Shown piece by piece: positions 28,143 to 37,865 of a stretch of 64,000 bases of DNA (within the stretch, counting starts at the first letter, position 1; every line of letters starts with the position of its first letter). The notes under the pieces were generated by a model. That model did not search any database, had not been told where the DNA came from, and saw nothing but the letters and a program-made list of their open reading frames with translations. The position numbers and the translations under genes were made by a program. The stretch comes from Hyphomicrobiales bacterium (GTDB taxonomy: Bacteria > Pseudomonadota > Alphaproteobacteria > Rhizobiales > Rhizobiaceae), in assembly GCA_021775455.1 (NCBI GenBank), contig JAJFHU010000015.1, positions 124,001 to 188,000 on the forward strand, read 5' to 3'.

Positions 28143-30707
28143 TTAAAGCTCGCGCAGGACAGGAGCCGCTTTCTGACCCAAGATGTGCCAGGTTCCGGCC
28201 AGACCAAGCCCGATTGTAAAGCTTACTGCAACGACTATGGTTGCAAGTGCAATCACTGGTGTTGCAGTATAATCAAAGCCCATGATCTGGCTCACGACAA
28301 ACCAAGCGGCGATGCTGCCGGCCAATATTGCAAATATGGCGGTAGCGGTTCCCAGAATGGCATATTCAAGAACAAGCGTGCGCATCAAACGAGTGCGAGT
28401 TGCGCCTAACGTTTTCAGCACGACTGTATCGTGGATACGTTCCCGGTTTCCGGCGGCCAACGCACCGGCCAATACCAGCACAGATGCAATCAGTGCCACT
28501 GATGCTGCTGCTCGAATTGCCGTTGAAAGCTGACCCACGAGCTGATTGACTGTATCAAGCGCATCCCGGATCCGGACACTTGTGACAGCAGGATAAGCCC
28601 GTGCGAGTTCGCGAAGCAATTCACCGTCGTCCGGCTTTTCAACTTCTCTACCATGCATCAGGGTTGCCAAATGCGAGTGAGGTGCGCCTGCAAATGTGTT
28701 TGGAGAAAAGACCATCACGAAATTGATTCCAAGCGTTTCCCACTCCACTTCCCGAAGGCTTGCAATTTCGGCAGTAAAAGAGCGGCCTAGGACGTTAACC
28801 TCTATAATGTCACCAATATCGAGACCGAGTTCACCTGCTTCTTCAGCGGTGAATGAGACGAGTGGCGGGCCGTCATAATCGGCTGGCCACCATTCACCTT
28901 CTGCAAGGGTGGAGTTTTCCGGAACATTCTTCGCATAAGTGATTCCCCGGTCACCGCGCAATACCCACTCTCCGCCTTCAGCCGGTTTGTAGTCACGGGC
29001 TGGAACACCTTTCAACGCTGTAACCCGACCACGAAGCATCGGGACAGATATAATCTTGCCACTCGGCGCTAGGGAATTGAGTTTTTCCTTGAACAATTCA
29101 ATCTCTCCATCTTGAATATCAAGGAAGAAGAAATCTGGGGCCTGTTCGGGAATGTTGTTTGTAATTTGATGTCTCAAATTGCTGTCGATTGTGGCAAGTG
29201 CCACCAGCAAGGCGAGGCCAAGGCCCAGTGACAAGGTAATCGACGGCGTCAGTGATCCTGGCCGGTGGATGTTGGCAACAGCCATTTTCAGTTCCGGATG
29301 GTTTTTGATCCGTGCCTTTCGAGCAATGAACTGAATGGCCATCGAGATCAATCTCAATGCAACGAATGCGACAGCAATTGACCCCACAAAAACAATGGCG
29401 ATAAACTTGCTTTCCGCGAGGTAGATCGCCAGCGAAACGAGCAGAAAAACAATGAAGGCAAGTGTGATCAAGTAAATGGGTGCAGGCCATCGCCCGGTAG
29501 TCTCGTAGGTACTTGCACGAAACAAATCGGTCGGCTGCACATTGCGGGCAATTGCAAGAGGCCATATGGCAAAGGCAAGGGCGGTGAGAAGTCCAAAAAT
29601 TGCACCAGGTGCAAGTGCCTCCGGGAAGAATAGCCTATCCCGTGAAACCGGAAGTAGATCGCCAAGAGCGAAAGCGGCACCCAGGGGCATCAATGCACCG
29701 AGGATAAGGCCCAGTACAATTCCCACTCCTGTAAGGATCAGGATTTGCAGCAAATAGACCTGAAACACAAAACCACCTGGCGCACCGAGGCTTTTGAGCG
29801 AAGCGATGACAGATCGCTTTGATTCAAGATAGGCACGCACTGCGTTGGCAACACCGACACCACCGACCACCAAAGCAGTCAGGCCAACCAGGGTCAGGAA
29901 TTGGGAAAACCGTTCCACACTTCGAGTAAGCGCTGGAGCAGCGTTATCCCTTGTGCGGATTCGCCAGCCATTGTCTGGAAATTCTGAACGCGCTTTGTCA
30001 ACCAATTGCCTGGCAGCACCCTCCGAAGGATCTGCAAGTTTCACTTTATAGTGATGGCGCAATAATGAACCGGGCTGTACCAGGCCGCTTGCTGCAAGCC
30101 CTGTCTGCGAAATGATAACTTTGGGGCCAAATCCAAGGCCTTCGCTTGGCCGATCCGGCTCACTCGTAATTGTGCCAGCGACTGTAAAGCGTTTGTTGCC
30201 GATCTCGATTGCATCGCCAACTCCAAGTTCAAGCCGTTGAACAAGCAACGAGTCCACAATGGCTTCATTCCCGGCAATTGCTTGTCCCGTGATGGAAACA
30301 CCTTCAACCAGCAGTTTCCCGTAAAGCGGATAAGCGCCGTCCACAGCCTTCAGTTCGATCAGCGACTGATCGCTGCCATCGGTCTTGCGCGCCATTGCCC
30401 GCATGGTGACGGATTTGGATATATCACCGTTGTCGTTCAGGAAATTTCTTTGTTTTGCATCAAGTTCAAGCTGGACAACTGAAATTGATATGTCGCCGCC
30501 AAGGATGGCTTGTCCCTGCCGTGAAATGCCATCGGAAATAGCGTGGGAAACCGAATTTACTCCGGATATTGCAGTAACACCCAGCAGGATGCATCCCAGG
30601 AAGATATAAAAGCCGGAGAGACCTCCACGCAACTCGCGCAGGGCAAACTTCAATGCCAAGCCCAGGCCGGGCTTGGTATTTCGATAAACGGCAGTGTTTT
30701 CAGCCAT
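28143..30707 (-). CDS. ABC transporter permease, YbbP type (FtsX-fold)
   Basis: 854 aa. One N-terminal helix (LSGFYIFLGCILLGVTAISG) is followed by a periplasmic MacB-like core (about 60-260), an FtsX block of three helices near 265-390, two more spans near 410-470, a second periplasmic domain, and a final FtsX block (SVALIASVLVLAGAL to the end). This is the YbbP architecture. The ATPase gene ends immediately upstream with no gap, and tesA is divergent: the ybbA-ybbP-tesA trio seen in many proteobacteria. Probable role: extraction or export of a lipid-like substrate at the inner membrane; the actual cargo is unknown. Confidence 0.9.
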   Translation of the reverse strand: MAENTAVYRNTKPGLGLALKFALRELRGGLSGFYIFLGCILLGVTAISGVNSVSHAISDGISRQGQAILGGDISISVVQLELDAKQRNFLNDNGDISKSVTMRAMARKTDGSDQSLIELKAVDGAYPLYGKLLVEGVSITGQAIAGNEAIVDSLLVQRLELGVGDAIEIGNKRFTVAGTITSEPDRPSEGLGFGPKVIISQTGLAASGLVQPGSLLRHHYKVKLADPSEGAARQLVDKARSEFPDNGWRIRTRDNAAPALTRSVERFSQFLTLVGLTALVVGGVGVANAVRAYLESKRSVIASLKSLGAPGGFVFQVYLLQILILTGVGIVLGLILGALMPLGAAFALGDLLPVSRDRLFFPEALAPGAIFGLLTALAFAIWPLAIARNVQPTDLFRASTYETTGRWPAPIYLITLAFIVFLLVSLAIYLAESKFIAIVFVGSIAVAFVALRLISMAIQFIARKARIKNHPELKMAVANIHRPGSLTPSITLSLGLGLALLVALATIDSNLRHQITNNIPEQAPDFFFLDIQDGEIELFKEKLNSLAPSGKIISVPMLRGRVTALKGVPARDYKPAEGGEWVLRGDRGITYAKNVPENSTLAEGEWWPADYDGPPLVSFTAEEAGELGLDIGDIIEVNVLGRSFTAEIASLREVEWETLGINFVMVFSPNTFAGAPHSHLATLMHGREVEKPDDGELLRELARAYPAVTSVRIRDALDTVNQLVGQLSTAIRAAASVALIASVLVLAGALAAGNRERIHDTVVLKTLGATRTRLMRTLVLEYAILGTATAIFAILAGSIAAWFVVSQIMGFDYTATPVIALATIVVAVSFTIGLGLAGTWHILGQKAAPVLREL

Positions 30708-31499
30708 CTATGACGCCTTCGCCCGAACTGGCTTGTTGCCCTTTTCAATAATACCTGCGCGAACCGGCACCACGGTCTGGCATCTCTTGGCCAATTGCAG
30801 GTCGTGGGTCACCAGAACCAGGGTGGTCTGCTTGGTTTGTTGACGCTCGAAAAGGAGGTCAGCGATAATCTTGCCGGTTTCGTCGTCCAGGTTACCGGTT
30901 GGTTCATCGGCAATCAGGATTGTCGGGGCCGGTGCCAGTGCGCGGGCAAGGGCAACACGTTGTTGTTCACCTCCAGAAAGTTGTCCCGGATAATGATGCA
31001 ACCGATCGCTCAGGCCAACGGCAGCCAGTTCTTCTGTTGCGGTTTCCATCGCATTTCTGTGTCCTGCGAGCTCCAGCGGTACTGCCACATTTTCAACTGC
31101 CGTCATGTTTGGGATCAAGTGAAACGACTGGAAGACAATACCGACATTTCTGCCACGAAAGCTCGCCAGTTCATCTTCATCCAGTTTGGTAATGTCCGTG
31201 TTGTTGATGACTATGCTACCACTGTCGACCTGCTCCAGCCCGGCGATTGCCATCAGCAATGTAGACTTTCCGGAACCCGAAGGGCCGACGATACCAACTG
31301 AACTTCCCTTGGAAACTGAAAGATCAACTCCTTTCAGTACGTGAACACGGGATGCACCGTCTCCGAGGGTCAGATGAACACTGTCCAGAAAAATTACGTC
31401 GTTTGAGGCTTGCTTCACGGCTTTTGGGTATCCATCTTGTTTAGGTCTTGACCCCAAGTTGCCTGCGGGACACTTGGTGAAAACTGACTGTGCCTGCAC
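30708..31499 (-). CDS. ABC transporter ATP-binding protein, YbbA type
   Basis: The open frame gives 263 aa from a GTG at 31499, but family members begin near residue 33 ([13 protein letters not shown]), so a GTG at 31418 is the more likely start. The ATPase is complete: Walker [15 protein letters not shown]-loop [17 protein letters not shown], signature [15 protein letters not shown], Walker [17 protein letters not shown], and H-loop [12 protein letters not shown]. The GNLD motif places it with LolD/MacB/YbbA ATPases. It pairs with the adjoining permease. Confidence 0.9.
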   Translation of the reverse strand: MQAQSVFTKCPAGNLGSRPKQDGYPKAVKQASNDVIFLDSVHLTLGDGASRVHVLKGVDLSVSKGSSVGIVGPSGSGKSTLLMAIAGLEQVDSGSIVINNTDITKLDEDELASFRGRNVGIVFQSFHLIPNMTAVENVAVPLELAGHRNAMETATEELAAVGLSDRLHHYPGQLSGGEQQRVALARALAPAPTILIADEPTGNLDDETGKIIADLLFERQQTKQTTLVLVTHDLQLAKRCQTVVPVRAGIIEKGNKPVRAKAS

Positions 31500-31514
31500 A
31501 TATGGGATATCGTA

Positions 31515-32162
31515 ATGAATTTTAAAACTATCTTTTTGGTAATCTTGGTGTTTGCGACATCACTTTCTTTTTACGCAAAAGCTGCCGAACCGGATTGCCG
31601 GGACAAAACAATTGTAATTCTGGGTGACAGTCTGGTGGCAGGTTTCGGACTAAATTCCGGAGAAGCATTCCCTGAACGGCTGGTTCAGACGTTCAATGAC
31701 GAAGGGGTTTCATTCGAAATTGTAAATGCCGGAGTTTCCGGCGACACTACTGCAGGCGGCCTTTCCCGGCTGGATTGGTCTGTGCCTGAAGGAACAGACG
31801 GAGTAATCCTTGAGCTGGGCGCCAATGATGCGTTGCGGGGAATTTCACCAGGGATTACCGCTGCCAATTTGAAGAAGATCATTGAACGGTTGCAGGCGAA
31901 AAATACCAAGGTACTTCTGGCTGGCATGCTGGCACCGCCCAACATGGGACAGGCTTACGGGGAGGAGTTCAACGGCATATTTGAAAAGCTGGCCGCCGAG
32001 CATAACCTCCTACTGTATCCTTTCTTTCTTGATGGGGTTGCGGGTGAGCCGAGCCTTAACCAACCGGATGGTATGCATCCAACTGCCGAGGGAGTTAATG
32101 TGATTGTTGAAAAATTCCTGCCGACAGGGTTAGAATTCGCAAAGTCGATTTGTGAGGGTTAA
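31515..32162 (+). CDS. tesA: Periplasmic GDSL arylesterase / lysophospholipase TesA
   Basis: 215 aa with a signal peptide (hydrophobic residues 5-20, cut near AKA-AEP). SGNH blocks are all present: block I ILGDSLVAGFGL with the Ser nucleophile, block II NAGVSGDTTAGG, block III ELGANDALRG, and block V DGMHPTAEG with the catalytic Asp and His. TesA hydrolyses thioesters, lysophospholipids and aryl esters in the periplasm. It is divergent from the ATPase by only 15 nt of the maximal frames and is directly followed by thpR. Confidence 0.93.
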   Translation: MNFKTIFLVILVFATSLSFYAKAAEPDCRDKTIVILGDSLVAGFGLNSGEAFPERLVQTFNDEGVSFEIVNAGVSGDTTAGGLSRLDWSVPEGTDGVILELGANDALRGISPGITAANLKKIIERLQAKNTKVLLAGMLAPPNMGQAYGEEFNGIFEKLAAEHNLLLYPFFLDGVAGEPSLNQPDGMHPTAEGVNVIVEKFLPTGLEFAKSICEG

Positions 32163-32711
32163 ATGCCCAGGCTGTTTACCGGAATTGAAATCCCTTCCAA
32201 AGTCGCAACCCAGTTGCAGATGTTGCAGGCAGGATTGCCTGGTGCGCGCTGGATTAAACGTGAGAATTTTCACATAACACTGCGATTCATTGGTGATGTG
32301 GATGGAAGGGTTGCTGATGAAATTATCTATGCGCTGGAGCAAGTCCAGCCATTGCCATTCTCCATAAGGCTCAATGGGCTGGACGTGTTTGGCAGGTCCA
32401 AACCGCATTCACTTTACGCAGGGGTGGAGGTTAACAAAACGCTTTCCCATCTTCAGTCAGAACAGGAACGAATTATGCAGCGCATCGGCCTGAAACCCGA
32501 TGGTCGAAAATTCACGCCGCATGTAACACTCGCCCGTTTCAGATCACCGAATGTAGACGAGATTGCCAACTGGCTCTCAAGCAGGGGTGATTATTCCTCA
32601 AACTCATTTACTGTTGGCCGGATTGCTTTGTATTCAGCGCGGGAATCCACTGGTGGTGGGCCGTATGTTATCGAGCGGGTATTTCCGTTTGAATCTGTAC
32701 CAGTCATTTAA
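32163..32711 (+). CDS. thpR: RNA 2',3'-cyclic phosphodiesterase
   Basis: 182 aa of the 2H phosphoesterase superfamily. The two catalytic HxTx motifs are HITLRF near residue 37 and HVTLAR near 119, opening with RLFTGIEIP. ThpR (LigT) opens 2',3'-cyclic ends in RNA. The ATG follows the tesA stop with no gap (TAAATG). The stop overlaps by 4 nt the stop of the convergent phosphatase gene. Confidence 0.93.
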   Translation: MPRLFTGIEIPSKVATQLQMLQAGLPGARWIKRENFHITLRFIGDVDGRVADEIIYALEQVQPLPFSIRLNGLDVFGRSKPHSLYAGVEVNKTLSHLQSEQERIMQRIGLKPDGRKFTPHVTLARFRSPNVDEIANWLSSRGDYSSNSFTVGRIALYSARESTGGGPYVIERVFPFESVPVI

Positions 32712-33169
32712 CTCAAACGTTTCAAAATTTCCTCGCAACCGGCGTCAATCAAATTCAGGCAAGTTTCGAAACCATCCGCTCCGCCATAATAGGGATCGGG
32801 TACTTCACTATTGCCCAGCCCGGCAAACTCGAGGAACAAAGACAGCTCTGTATTGGAACCAGACGGGCGAAGACGCTCCATGTTCGAAAGGTTTGAGTGG
32901 TCCATTGCCAGCAGATAATCGAATTGCTCAAAGTCCTGAACGTTAAACTGGCGGGCGATCTGGTGCGAGATATCGATGCCGCGATTTGCGGCTGCTTCAA
33001 TTCCCCGCAAATCTGGTGGATTGCCAATGTGCCAGCTTCCGGTACCGGCGGAATCAATGATGAACTGGTCTGTTAATCCCAGCTTGTTTGTTTTATCGCG
33101 GAATGCCCCTTCAGCAAGTTGTGAACGGCAGATATTGCCAAGGCATACAAACAGGACCGATACTGACAT
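32708..33169 (-). CDS. Low-molecular-weight protein-tyrosine phosphatase
   Basis: 153 aa, normal for the family. The P-loop CLGNICRSQ (C-x5-R-S) is at residues 9-17, with the preceding VSVLFVCLG strand, the middle DSAGTGSWHIGNPPD and the general acid Asp in DPYYGG. It dephosphorylates phosphotyrosine. No adjacent tyrosine kinase or exopolysaccharide genes are seen, so an exopolysaccharide Wzb-type role has no support here. Start overlaps nothing; the divergent phhB begins 35 nt away. Confidence 0.93.
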   Translation of the reverse strand: MSVSVLFVCLGNICRSQLAEGAFRDKTNKLGLTDQFIIDSAGTGSWHIGNPPDLRGIEAAANRGIDISHQIARQFNVQDFEQFDYLLAMDHSNLSNMERLRPSGSNTELSLFLEFAGLGNSEVPDPYYGGADGFETCLNLIDAGCEEILKRLS

Positions 33170-33204
33170 GGAATTTCCCGGATCTTTATATGGAAAGGCA
33201 GATC

Positions 33205-33498
33205 ATGGCAGAGAAATTATCAAAGTCCAGTCGGACTGAAGCAGTCGCAGAGCTTAAGGATTGGCAGGACGTGGATGGGCGCGACGCGATTACCAAGACG
33301 TTCACATTCGCTAATTTTAACGAGGCGTTCGGATTCATGACCCGCGTGGCAATGATAGCGGAGAAAATGGATCATCATCCCGAGTGGTTCAATGTTTACA
33401 AGAGCGTAGAAGTAACCCTTGCAACCCACAGTGTGGGCGGGGTCAGCGAACTCGACATCAAGCTTGCCAAGGCTATGGACAACTTTGCGAAAGCTTGA
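33205..33498 (+). CDS. phhB: Pterin-4a-carbinolamine dehydratase
   Basis: 97 aa from ATG 33205, with AAGG 6-8 nt upstream; longer frames upstream overlap the phosphatase start. The family signature KMDHHPEWFNVYKSVEV with the catalytic histidines, then THSVGGVSELDIKLAKAMD, is complete. It dehydrates 4a-hydroxytetrahydrobiopterin, recycling the cofactor of phenylalanine hydroxylase. No hydroxylase gene is nearby, so the role is by family. The YkvA gene follows 41 nt downstream on the same strand. Confidence 0.93.
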   Translation: MAEKLSKSSRTEAVAELKDWQDVDGRDAITKTFTFANFNEAFGFMTRVAMIAEKMDHHPEWFNVYKSVEVTLATHSVGGVSELDIKLAKAMDNFAKA

Positions 33499-33539
33499 AT
33501 ATCACCAATTTCTCCCCACTTTTAAGAATGGAGTGGCAT

Positions 33540-33914
33540 ATGCGAAAAGTTGAAATTGATGAAATTCTTCACCCTGATGATGGTGATGAAGAAGGTCGCG
33601 AGCATCGGGTAAAGGCAAAGTTCTGGGTGACCGTGCGCAAGGCCGCAAACCGCATCCCGTTCATGGAGGATGTTGTTGCGGGTTATTATTGTGCAATGGA
33701 TCCAGCTACGCCTACCCGCGTTCGCGCCATATTGCTTGCAGCCCTTGCATACTTTGTCCTACCGCTTGACAGTATCCCGGACTTCATTGCTGGGTTTGGT
33801 TTTACTGATGATATCGCAGTACTGATGGCTGCACTGGCTGCTATCCAGGGAAATTTGAAGGAAAGCCACCGAACTGCTGCACGCGATGCGCTTGAAGAAG
33901 AATCGGTGGAGTAG
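33540..33914 (+). CDS. DUF1232 (YkvA family) membrane protein
   Basis: 124 aa from the ATG at 33540, which has GGAG 6 nt upstream; another in-frame ATG at 33528 is less well placed. An acidic N-terminus leads to the DUF1232 core: MDPATPTRVRAILLAALAYFVLPLDSIPDFIAGFGFTDDIAVLMAALAAI, in which the PxDxIPD motif stands between two hydrophobic segments. These proteins are common in alphaproteobacteria; their function is unknown. Confidence 0.88.
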   Translation: MRKVEIDEILHPDDGDEEGREHRVKAKFWVTVRKAANRIPFMEDVVAGYYCAMDPATPTRVRAILLAALAYFVLPLDSIPDFIAGFGFTDDIAVLMAALAAIQGNLKESHRTAARDALEEESVE

Positions 33915-34007
33915 ATGTCACCATTGAAATCAAAAATCCGACAATCGGCGTGGACTTTTTTAGCCTAATTTCCTATTCCCCATGTCAAAACCAGTTTGGA
34001 TGATCTA

Positions 34008-34556
34008 ATGCGCGGATATTTCGGCATAGGGGTGGAAGGCATTTCAAAGCCAATGAATTTTGGAAACTTGGCCCGTTCGGCCCATGGTTTCGGGGCAAGT
34101 TTCATTTTCACCGTTGCGTCGGCAAAAGCCATTGGAACGCCTGAATCCGATACAACCAAGTCTCAGGATCACCTTCCCTGGTATTCCTATGACAAGGTCG
34201 CAGACATGCGGCTACCGGACGATAGTCGTTTGGTGGGTGTGGAGCTGACGGCTGATGCTATCGAGCTTCCCAGTTTCAGGCATCCGGCAAGAGCTGCCTA
34301 TGTTTTGGGACCTGAAGGCGGCTCACTTTCTGCCGAAATGCTTGAAAAATGCGAGTTTACAGTGAAAATTCCGATGGATTTTTGCATAAATGTTGCCATG
34401 GCTGGTGCGGTCGTCATGTATGATCGTATGCGTTCGATGGGCCGGTTTGCCGAACGACCGGTTGCTGCAGGCGGGCCCGCTGAGCCATTGAAACCACATA
34501 TCCACGGTAAACCAGTATATTCAGGAGGGGTCCGAATTGTTAAGAACAAGCGTTAA
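34008..34556 (+). CDS. SpoU/TrmH-family RNA 2'-O-methyltransferase
   Basis: 182 aa from ATG 34008; a TTG four codons upstream is possible. The three SPOUT motifs are visible: NFGNLARSAHGFGA (motif 1, N-x-G-x-x-x-R), YVLGPEGGSLS (motif 2) and MDFCINVAMAGAVVMYDR (motif 3). There is no N-terminal RNA-binding extension, so it is a short member like TrmL or an unassigned alphaproteobacterial group. Substrate RNA and position are unknown. Confidence 0.88.
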   Translation: MRGYFGIGVEGISKPMNFGNLARSAHGFGASFIFTVASAKAIGTPESDTTKSQDHLPWYSYDKVADMRLPDDSRLVGVELTADAIELPSFRHPARAAYVLGPEGGSLSAEMLEKCEFTVKIPMDFCINVAMAGAVVMYDRMRSMGRFAERPVAAGGPAEPLKPHIHGKPVYSGGVRIVKNKR

Positions 34557-34773
34557 GACAATTTGGTTAGTCAAATTCCTGCCCAGATTTGCGTTATGTT
34601 ATTTTCAAACGGAGCGGGTTGGGTTATATCGAGTGAAACTGGATACAGGTTCAAATTTTGCCAATCTGTTCACCATTTGATAACCAAAATTAACGCATGT
34701 TGACTCTTGTCGCCTTGGGGGCGATTGAGAGTTGGAAAAACACCGATGCCCTTTAAACAAATGGCAGGAAGCA

Positions 34774-35289
34774 ATGAACGCTAAACTCTTCGCGGCAGGC
34801 CTGATTGGCACTTTTGTAGCCGCAACCGCTTTTAGTTCTGCTGCTTTGGCGCAGTCACCGACTCGAATCAAGCAGCACAACGCCTGGGGAGCTTATTCCT
34901 ATGCAGGTGGAAACGGGAAGGTTTGCTACATCCTTTCTATCCCTACGCAAAAGGAACCGGCTGACCGCGACCATGGCGATGTATTCTTCATGCTCGCCAA
35001 GCATCCCGGGCAAAATGTTGCGCTGGAGCCGCAATTTCAGGTTGGTTATCCGTTTGCTGACAATTCCAAGGTAGTACTTGAGATTGATGGCAAGGCGTTC
35101 AACATGTTCACCGAAGAGAACAAGGCATGGATGGAAAATCCGGCTGAGGAACAAACGGTTGTGACTACCATGCGCGCTGGTACCAAAATGATGCTTACCG
35201 GTGAATCGCGTCGCGGCACAAAAACGCAGTACTACTATTCACTTTCCGGCGTTACCAAGTCTCTGGCAGAAATCCAAAATTGCCAATAG
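34774..35289 (+). CDS. Invasion-associated locus B (IalB) family protein
   Basis: 171 aa from ATG 34774, with AGGAAG 5 nt upstream. A signal peptide (residues 5-25) is cut after ALA-Q. The mature part begins with QSPTRIKQHNAWGAYSY and contains GKVCYILSIPTQKEPADRDHGDVFFMLAKHP and a terminal Cys pair, as in the IalB-like proteins of Bartonella, Brucella and relatives. The role in non-invasive members is unknown. The gene stands alone with 217 nt of leader region, in which no clear promoter was picked out. Confidence 0.87.
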   Translation: MNAKLFAAGLIGTFVAATAFSSAALAQSPTRIKQHNAWGAYSYAGGNGKVCYILSIPTQKEPADRDHGDVFFMLAKHPGQNVALEPQFQVGYPFADNSKVVLEIDGKAFNMFTEENKAWMENPAEEQTVVTTMRAGTKMMLTGESRRGTKTQYYYSLSGVTKSLAEIQNCQ

Positions 35290-35351
35290 GCGTTGTCACA
35301 TCTTGATCCCTGATAGTGCTTTCCAAACAAAGCCGTGTTAACACGGGTCTC

Positions 35352-36584
35352 ATGCCTGTTTCACTTGATCTTACAGACCCGCAAACCCGTTCGAATCTCG
35401 ACAAGCTTCGTCCAGCCGATGGTTCGCGCCCTTCGCTTGTTGGCATGGATCGCGCCCAAATGGTTGAAGCGATGGCTAGCATTGATGTCCCTGAAAAGCA
35501 GCGGAGAATGCGGGTGTCGCAGATTTGGCACTGGCTTTATGTCCGTGGAGTTTCCGATTTTTCACTGATGCGCAATATCTCGGCTGACTTGCGTGGCAGG
35601 CTTTCCGAAGCGTTTGACATTTCCCGACCCAAAATTGTCGAGGAACAGATTTCTGATGATGGAACCCGAAAGTGGCTTTTACAATTTCCTTCAGGTGGTG
35701 CCGGGAAACCGGTGGAAGTTGAAACGGTATACATCCCGGAAGAAGGCCGCGGCACTCTTTGTATTTCCAGCCAGGTAGGTTGCACGCTAACTTGTTCGTT
35801 TTGTCATACGGGCACCCAGAAGCTGGTTCGCAATCTTACCGCTGGCGAAATTCTTGGCCAACTGTTGATTGCCAGGGAACGGCTTGGCGATTTTCCCAAC
35901 GCAGACACGCCGCAAGGTGCAATTGTACCCTCAGAGGGGCGCAAGGTCTCCAACATTGTCATGATGGGCATGGGAGAACCACTTTACAATTTTGATCACG
36001 TTAAACAGGCGCTTCTGATTGCATCAGACGGTGACGGGCTTTCCCTTTCAAAACGCCGGATCACGTTATCGACTTCGGGAGTTGTCCCCAACATCTACAG
36101 AACCGGAGAGGAAATCGGGGTGATGCTCGCAATTTCACTTCATGCAGTGCGCGATGATCTGCGCGATGAATTGGTTCCGATCAACAAGAAATACCCGCTT
36201 AGTGATCTTCTCGATGCGTGCCGCAATTATCCAGGTGTTTCCAATGCCAAGCGGATCACTTTTGAATATGTGATGCTGAAGGGCGTCAATGATTCGCTTG
36301 AAGACGCGAAGGGACTTGTGCAGTTGCTCAAGGGCATTCCGGCGAAAATCAACCTCATTCCGTTCAATCCATGGCCGGGTTCAAATTTTGAATGCTCGGA
36401 CTGGAAACAGATCAAGGAATTCGCAGAATTTATCAATGCGAACGGTTATGCCTCACCAATCCGTACACCACGGGGGCGCGATATACTTGCCGCTTGCGGG
36501 CAGCTGAAATCAGAATCCGAGCGGTTGAAGAAATCAGACCGATTGGCGTTGGAAGCGATGATGATCGCCGGGCATGGAGAATAA
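35352..36584 (+). CDS. rlmN: Dual-specificity rRNA/tRNA (adenine-C2)-methyltransferase RlmN
   Basis: 410 aa from ATG 35352 (MPVSLDLTD); a GTG at 35316 is also open. The radical SAM cluster motif is [14 protein letters not shown] near residue 118, with [10 protein letters not shown], the catalytic region [22 protein letters not shown] and, at the C-terminus, [15 protein letters not shown], which carries the methylated Cys. It makes m2A2503 in 23S rRNA and m2A37 in some tRNAs. TAATG overlap couples it to the next gene. Confidence 0.95.
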   Translation: MPVSLDLTDPQTRSNLDKLRPADGSRPSLVGMDRAQMVEAMASIDVPEKQRRMRVSQIWHWLYVRGVSDFSLMRNISADLRGRLSEAFDISRPKIVEEQISDDGTRKWLLQFPSGGAGKPVEVETVYIPEEGRGTLCISSQVGCTLTCSFCHTGTQKLVRNLTAGEILGQLLIARERLGDFPNADTPQGAIVPSEGRKVSNIVMMGMGEPLYNFDHVKQALLIASDGDGLSLSKRRITLSTSGVVPNIYRTGEEIGVMLAISLHAVRDDLRDELVPINKKYPLSDLLDACRNYPGVSNAKRITFEYVMLKGVNDSLEDAKGLVQLLKGIPAKINLIPFNPWPGSNFECSDWKQIKEFAEFINANGYASPIRTPRGRDILAACGQLKSESERLKKSDRLALEAMMIAGHGE

Positions 36585-37129
36585 TGCGCCTCATCGGTCA
36601 CCTCATCATACGGCTTGTCGCCATCGCTTTTGGCCTTGTCATGGCTCTGCTCGCGGCAGGTGTTTTTCTTTCAATAGGGCTATTTGGTGGATTCTTTGAA
36701 GATTTTTTTCGCGAGCTCAATCTGGTGTCAGAGGGAGACGATAGCGCGATTGGTTCCGTCATTGCGCTGATCGTTCTGGCCTTTGGCTTCATTGCCAGCC
36801 TCCAGTTCAGTTCTGCTGCACTGCTTCCCGCAACGATTGGGATAGCGATGGCAGAATTGATGCGTTGGCAAGGAATGGTTGCACATTTGGTGTTGGGTGG
36901 GCTTGTCGGATTGTTTACCGGCATTTCAATATTTTCAATTGAGCATTCCGATCTGCCATCAGACGGAACCTTGATTGTACTCTTGGCAACGGGATTTGTT
37001 GGTGGTTTTTTCTACTGGCTCTTTGCCGGACGTGGCTCTGGCAACTGGCAACCAAAGGTCCCCGAAAAACCCCTTGATGTCATGGAAAAGTTCGGCCGCA
37101 GACAATCGGATAAGGCTGTGGACGAATAA
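36584..37129 (+). CDS. Hypothetical membrane protein behind rlmN
   Basis: 181 aa, starting at the ATG that overlaps the rlmN stop (TAATG). Four hydrophobic segments can be seen: about residues 5-35, 58-88, 98-118 and 127-147. The tail is soluble and basic. I recognise no family. The close linkage with rlmN suggests co-expression but says nothing on function. Confidence 0.75.
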   Translation: MRLIGHLIIRLVAIAFGLVMALLAAGVFLSIGLFGGFFEDFFRELNLVSEGDDSAIGSVIALIVLAFGFIASLQFSSAALLPATIGIAMAELMRWQGMVAHLVLGGLVGLFTGISIFSIEHSDLPSDGTLIVLLATGFVGGFFYWLFAGRGSGNWQPKVPEKPLDVMEKFGRRQSDKAVDE

Positions 37130-37134
37130 ACTTG

Positions 37135-37776
37135 CTATTTGCTTTCAGCCAATAGCAACCGGACTGCAAACGCTGAAAACACGCCAGCAAAAAGCCAGTC
37201 AATTGTCCGCATAATGCGCGGATTGCTTCGTAATGCTTCCGACAGGCGGTCAACCAGCAAAATCACAATTGATGCAAAAGCCGCAGCCAGTGCAATAAAA
37301 TACAATCCAAGAAAGACCATCTTTTGTGTCGCGTCTGGATCGCCGGGCGACACAAATTGGGGTAGAAAGGTAATGAAGAAGAGTACGATCTTGGGGTTGA
37401 GCAGATTTACTCCAACACCAGTAAGCCAGTTTTGAAAGAGGCTTAACTTGCGCGTTCCCTTGCCTTGGGTATTCAGCGCTGAACCATTGCGAATTGCCTC
37501 TATGGCAAGCCACAGGAGATAAAGCGCGCCAATGATTTTCAATACAAGAAAGCCGGTGGTTGAAACGGCAAGCAGCGCCGAAACCCCAAAAGCTGCAAGC
37601 AGGGTGTGAATCACAACTCCCGAACATGCACCGATCATGGTCACAAAGCCCGCCATTCGCCCCTGACTTAATGAACGGGCCAGATAGAGCGTCATGTCCG
37701 GACCGGGGGTAACAGACAGTACCAGTGTTGCCACGGTGAAAGATATAAGTACTGGCAGGGCAGGAAGGAATTCCAT
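37135..37776 (-). CDS. LysE/RhtB family amino-acid exporter
   Basis: 213 aa with six hydrophobic segments. The motif VTPGPDMTLYLARSLSQGRMAGFVTMIGACSGVVIHTLLAAFGVSALL is the LysE-family signature, and GVGVNLLNPKIVLFFITFLPQF the second conserved block. Members export amino acids such as lysine, threonine or homoserine lactone. The argG gene is divergent, 89 nt away, so a link with arginine or ornithine is possible but unproven. It converges on the membrane gene at 36584-37129. Confidence 0.9.
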   Translation of the reverse strand: MEFLPALPVLISFTVATLVLSVTPGPDMTLYLARSLSQGRMAGFVTMIGACSGVVIHTLLAAFGVSALLAVSTTGFLVLKIIGALYLLWLAIEAIRNGSALNTQGKGTRKLSLFQNWLTGVGVNLLNPKIVLFFITFLPQFVSPGDPDATQKMVFLGLYFIALAAAFASIVILLVDRLSEALRSNPRIMRTIDWLFAGVFSAFAVRLLLAESK

Positions 37777-37865
37777 TTTGCTTCCATTCGGTTTAATAGG
37801 CTTTCCAAAGCTGACAGATTATGTGGGTCGGCATCGTGGAATTCAGTATACAGGATTGCGTAACT